In this document: positions 61,426-64,000 of the stretch, in pieces
Layout: every line of letters starts with the position of its first letter
How positions within the stretch are numbered: the first letter of the stretch is position 1
Origin: Bacteroidia bacterium
Lineage (GTDB): Bacteria > Bacteroidota > Bacteroidia > Chitinophagales > JAUHXS01
Assembly (NCBI GenBank): GCA_030426955.1
Contig: JAUHXS010000002.1
Location: forward strand, 248,001 to 312,000
Reading direction: 5' to 3'
DNA: 64,000 nucleotides
The notes under the pieces: generated by a model
What the model saw: the letters and a program-made list of their open reading frames with translations, nothing else
What the model was told of the DNA's origin: nothing
Database searches by the model: none
Program-made: the position numbers and the translations under genes

Positions 61426-61449
61426 AGCCTTCCACATCGGAAGGCTTTT
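61426..61449. terminator. Duplicated terminator
   Basis: AGCCTTCC-ACATC-GGAAGGCT followed by TTTT is the tRNA-Val terminator repeated. It lies at the same distance from the tRNA 3' fragment as the original does from the intact tRNA. It also lies two bases from the bestrophin stop on the other strand and can serve both. Confidence 0.85.
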
Positions 61450-61451
61450 AT

Positions 61452-62501
61452 TTACATCAACACCCCACCTTTTGTCGGTTCTATATTTGCAGGTATCTCT
61501 TGATCTTTTACCATTTCTTTTAGGTCAATTTCAATCGTTCTGCACAAAGACAGCATCGGGATATCATTGCCTAATCCCTCAAAAGGATTTTCAGAATAGT
61601 CGCCTACTAACTCCATCATTAAAAAGACCCAAGCTACCACAATAGTGAAGGGAATGGAGAGCCATGCGCCCCACTCTCCTAAATCATGAAACTCTGTCAC
61701 GAAACCAAAAGGTAGTAGAAAAATGAAGATGCCAATAAAAATCATACTCATACTCCCATATTGTCTTGGTAGTGGGAATTTCTTTATTCTTTCAGCTTTT
61801 CCTTGATGTATGTAAAAATCGTTTAAAATTTTTTGTAAATCCATATGCCTAAAATCATCTATTAAATCTTTTGATCTCAGCTCTTTTAGTTCTTGAGACT
61901 GTTTGTCAATAATTTGCGTGGCGGTGTTTTTATATTTTACCAATTCGTCTATTTCATCATCAGGTAGAAATTCTCTAAGTTCTTTTACCGTAACACCATC
62001 AAATTGTAAACCAAGACCAAAGGTTTTCATCCGTCTTTCCGTTACTTTACGTATCATCTTGTTTTGGTTGATATGTTCCCAAGCAGTTGGTATTAACAAC
62101 TGACTTCTTAGTGCATAAAGCCACCCAATATGTCTATAGATAAGTTTTTTATGAATTGCCTTAATCTCTTCCTCTGAATAAGTATCTGTTGTAAAATAAT
62201 CGTTGATATAAGCTCTTACATTCGAGCCCCACATTCTACTGCTATTGACAATAGCTCCCCATATTTTTCTTGCTTCCCACAACCTTCCATAAGCACTATT
62301 ATTCTTAAACCCTATGTAAAATGATACAGCCGTTGCAACTACGGATAGGGGAAGCCAGGGTACTTTAAATGCATAAATATTCAAATAGTGCAAATATTCT
62401 GTAAAGCAAGTGGCTGAAATGGCCCAAGCACTAATCCATATTAAGTGCCCTCCGCTAAATTCCATTAAGGATTTAAAAGAAAGGTTTTTAGTTACGTACA
62501 T
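61452..62501 (-). CDS. Bestrophin-family ion channel
   Basis: A 349-residue membrane protein of the bestrophin/UPF0187 family, which forms pentameric anion or cation channels. The block FKNNSAYGRLWEARKIWGAIVNSSRMW and HIGWLYALRSQL are characteristic; hydrophobic helices lie near 19-37, 47-63, 230-250 and 266-284. Substrate ion is not determinable. It is leftward, just inside the GIY-YIG locus, preceded by a TATCTTTG promoter box. Confidence 0.9.
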   Translation of the reverse strand: MYVTKNLSFKSLMEFSGGHLIWISAWAISATCFTEYLHYLNIYAFKVPWLPLSVVATAVSFYIGFKNNSAYGRLWEARKIWGAIVNSSRMWGSNVRAYINDYFTTDTYSEEEIKAIHKKLIYRHIGWLYALRSQLLIPTAWEHINQNKMIRKVTERRMKTFGLGLQFDGVTVKELREFLPDDEIDELVKYKNTATQIIDKQSQELKELRSKDLIDDFRHMDLQKILNDFYIHQGKAERIKKFPLPRQYGSMSMIFIGIFIFLLPFGFVTEFHDLGEWGAWLSIPFTIVVAWVFLMMELVGDYSENPFEGLGNDIPMLSLCRTIEIDLKEMVKDQEIPANIEPTKGGVLM

Positions 62502-62534
62502 TAATCAATGTCTTTGTATGTATGATAATAAAAA

Positions 62535-62542
62535 CAAAGATA
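62535..62542 (-). promoter_or_regulatory. Bacteroidota-type -7 box (TATCTTTG) for bestrophin
   Basis: TATCTTTG on the minus strand matches TAnnTTTG and lies 34 bases upstream of the bestrophin start codon. No strong -33 element was found. Confidence 0.5.
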
Positions 62543-62592
62543 ATGACTAGAACTTGATATTTTGAATGAAACAGGGTGTGTTTATAACAGGT

Positions 62593-63441
62593 CTATTTAT
62601 CTAATTCCCCAAAGACTTTCTCTAGAATACTAGTTACTCTGTGAAGTGGGTTTTCTCGTATTTTCTTTTCCTCATCACCAACCTTAAGGAAAAGACCATT
62701 TAGTCCTTTATTAGTGGAATATTCAGATAAATCTGTCGCACCAATAGCGTTTATATCCATTAAACTACCTACTGTAGCTGAGCTTAATGGGATGGAAGTA
62801 TTAACAATATCATTATAATCACCAACAAAGCCTTCATATAAATCTACGACACTTGTTCCTCCTACCTGCACACTACCTAATGCCGTGTCTATCTTTGGCT
62901 CAAACTTATTGAATAACTGAGGCCTTGTATTAGTATTTAAATATCCAGTTGCAGCGGTATCTATCCCTCCAAATAATATGTCTTTTCCATCTTGTATGGA
63001 CATGCCTGTGATAGCATCCCAGAAAATGGGTCCTGCATCTTTAGCAGCAGCTTCAGCAGCTCTATTAATACCCAAGATTAAATCGTCTTCCTTACTCTGA
63101 AGTGGGTTGATGTTTATTCCTAAAGCAGAAAAACCAGTTGTGTATAGCGTCTCTCCAGTAATTGTTTGCCCCGCGATAGTAACTTGCTTTGATTTAAAGG
63201 TAGCTATAGCATTGCTAACCTCCTCTGGTAATAATAACTTAATAGCTTGATCTTTAAAATAACCATCAGTAACTGACACAATGCTTACCGCAGTATCCGT
63301 ACCTACTCTTAAAGCTTCTTTTAAACCTTGAATAATTTCGCCATCACTAATCTCTTCCAATTGTGGTAGGTCTTCTGTACAACTATTAAATAGCAATGAA
63401 AGTGTGAGAATGAATCCTAGAAATTGATAATTATATTTCAT
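62593..63441 (-). CDS. DUF4197-family lipoprotein
   Basis: A 282-residue lipoprotein (LTLSLLFNSCTEDLPQLEE lipobox). The helical body, with EEISDGEIIQGLKEALRVGTDTAVSIVSVTDGYFKDQAIKLLLPEE and MSIQDGKDILFGG, fits DUF4197, a periplasmic family of unknown function. It stands alone upstream of bestrophin, 91 bases away on the same strand. Confidence 0.85.
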   Translation of the reverse strand: MKYNYQFLGFILTLSLLFNSCTEDLPQLEEISDGEIIQGLKEALRVGTDTAVSIVSVTDGYFKDQAIKLLLPEEVSNAIATFKSKQVTIAGQTITGETLYTTGFSALGININPLQSKEDDLILGINRAAEAAAKDAGPIFWDAITGMSIQDGKDILFGGIDTAATGYLNTNTRPQLFNKFEPKIDTALGSVQVGGTSVVDLYEGFVGDYNDIVNTSIPLSSATVGSLMDINAIGATDLSEYSTNKGLNGLFLKVGDEEKKIRENPLHRVTSILEKVFGELDK

Positions 63442-63484
63442 TTTGTGTTTTTTACTTAAACGAAAAGGAATGAAAAAGGTTGCG

Positions 63485-63808
63485 TTAATTTTTCAAAAAC
63501 CTATTGGCTAGGGAGTATAGCAAATCCCTTTTATATTCAATAAAACTTTGAGCCAAAGCCTTTGACTTTAAAGAAGTATAGTAAATAGTTTCATTAATAT
63601 AGTCAGAGGAGATCACTAAAGTAAGATAAGGCGCATTGGAGGCACACTCTGAGTAAATCCCGTTATCAATGACATCAAAGCCTTTATCGTAAACTAGTTT
63701 AACACTATGATTATTGCTTGAATTACAAATACTACTGCTAACGTTTAGGTCTTGATAAAGGGAGAATAGGGCAAAAATGACGATACCAGAAATCAGATAC
63801 TTCAACAT
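63485..63808 (-). CDS. Hypothetical exported protein
   Basis: Not recognised. A 107-residue protein with a signal-like start (YLISGIVIFALFSLYQDL), three cysteines (SICNS, SECASN) and a beta-like body (HSVKLVYDKGFDVIDNGIY, APYLTLVISSDYINETIYYTS). Alone between DUF4197 and the partial gene at the edge, with 40-odd bases on each side. Confidence 0.6.
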   Translation of the reverse strand: MLKYLISGIVIFALFSLYQDLNVSSSICNSSNNHSVKLVYDKGFDVIDNGIYSECASNAPYLTLVISSDYINETIYYTSLKSKALAQSFIEYKRDLLYSLANRFLKN

Positions 63809-63841
63809 ATCTTAAATATACAAAAACAACTGGTATACATA

Positions 63842-64000
63842 TTACATTTCTAGTACTTCTTCATTGGGAACTAACTTGCTTCTAGGGATGAATATCTTAT
63901 TGAAAATTCCTTTTTTATCTGTCTTGAAATATGCCTTAGGATTTTGGCTAGAATGAAGAATAAGCTCATTTTCGGATAACCCGGCATATGCCTTTATGGA
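63842..64000 (-). CDS. 3' end of a gene running off the window (partial)
   Basis: The last 159 bases are an open minus-strand frame of 52 codons plus the stop TAA at 63842-63844. The piece shows PKAYFKTDKKGIFNKIFIPR and LVPNEEVLEM. It is the C-terminus of a protein that begins beyond position 64000. No family is recognisable. Confidence 0.55.
   Translation of the reverse strand, partial: SIKAYAGLSENELILHSSQNPKAYFKTDKKGIFNKIFIPRSKLVPNEEVLEM

Overview
The window is a chromosomal segment of a low-GC member of the Bacteroidota. Evidence is the set of lineage-typical families (DUF4270 lipoprotein, DUF4783, a short Bacteroidota-type glycogen/starch synthase, DUF4197, RidA/FAH/flavin-reductase cluster), large surface proteins ending in type IX secretion sorting domains (type A and type B), many lipoproteins with a Cys followed by Lys or Asn, and TAnnTTTG promoter -7 boxes. 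No genus can be named from the sequence alone. All genes are bacterial and most are ordinary housekeeping genes.

Layout. 1-12.5 kb: MarR regulator; leftward glmS, DUF4270 lipoprotein and starch synthase; rightward panC, panD, a flippase-like membrane protein, rfaE2, an acyl-CoA dehydrogenase, a small membrane protein, a methylmalonyl-CoA-mutase-type large subunit and dnaA. 12.5-18.6 kb: an accessory stretch beginning at tRNA-Ser(GCT) and tRNA-Pro(TGG). It holds broken tRNA copies, a GIY-YIG endonuclease gene, unknown small membrane proteins, two toxin-antitoxin pairs each preceded by a duplicated integrase fragment, and an unknown 216-residue protein. 18.7-31 kb: a TPR-like protein, a type B T9SS FG-GAP protein, an amino-acid catabolism operon (RidA, FAH, flavin reductase-like, glutamate formimidoyltransferase), xerD, nadC, and a type A T9SS repeat protein. 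31-42 kb: thioesterase, mltG, heptahaem TPR cytochrome, YwqK-like protein, NtrC-type regulator, hotdog thioesterase, smpB, a sigma/anti-sigma-TonB pair, DUF58, FAD oxidoreductase. 42-46.3 kb: a five-gene exported lipoprotein/Tat-protein operon of unknown role. 46-60.4 kb: DCC1 oxidoreductase, two more T9SS proteins, an FbpABC iron importer, SpmAB-like protein, a MITE, cysteine synthase, PqqB-like hydrolase and a HAD phosphatase. 60.4-64 kb: a tandem array of pseudo-tRNAs leading into tRNA-Val(TAC), a second GIY-YIG gene, bestrophin, DUF4197 and two further genes.

The most unusual material is at the three tRNA loci. At each, partial copies of the resident tRNA gene lie beside the intact gene, and the partial copies carry short palindromes (about 16-21 bp), in two cases in or in place of the anticodon arm. 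At two of the loci a small GIY-YIG endonuclease gene sits between the intact tRNA and a broken copy. At tRNA-Val the last residues and stop codon of the endonuclease are themselves written in pseudo-tRNA sequence. Short palindromes also distinguish the two sister copies of an integrase fragment at 16-17 kb. I infer a small endonuclease-linked element that targets tRNA genes and leaves partial tRNA copies plus hairpins. This is a hypothesis from sequence layout only.
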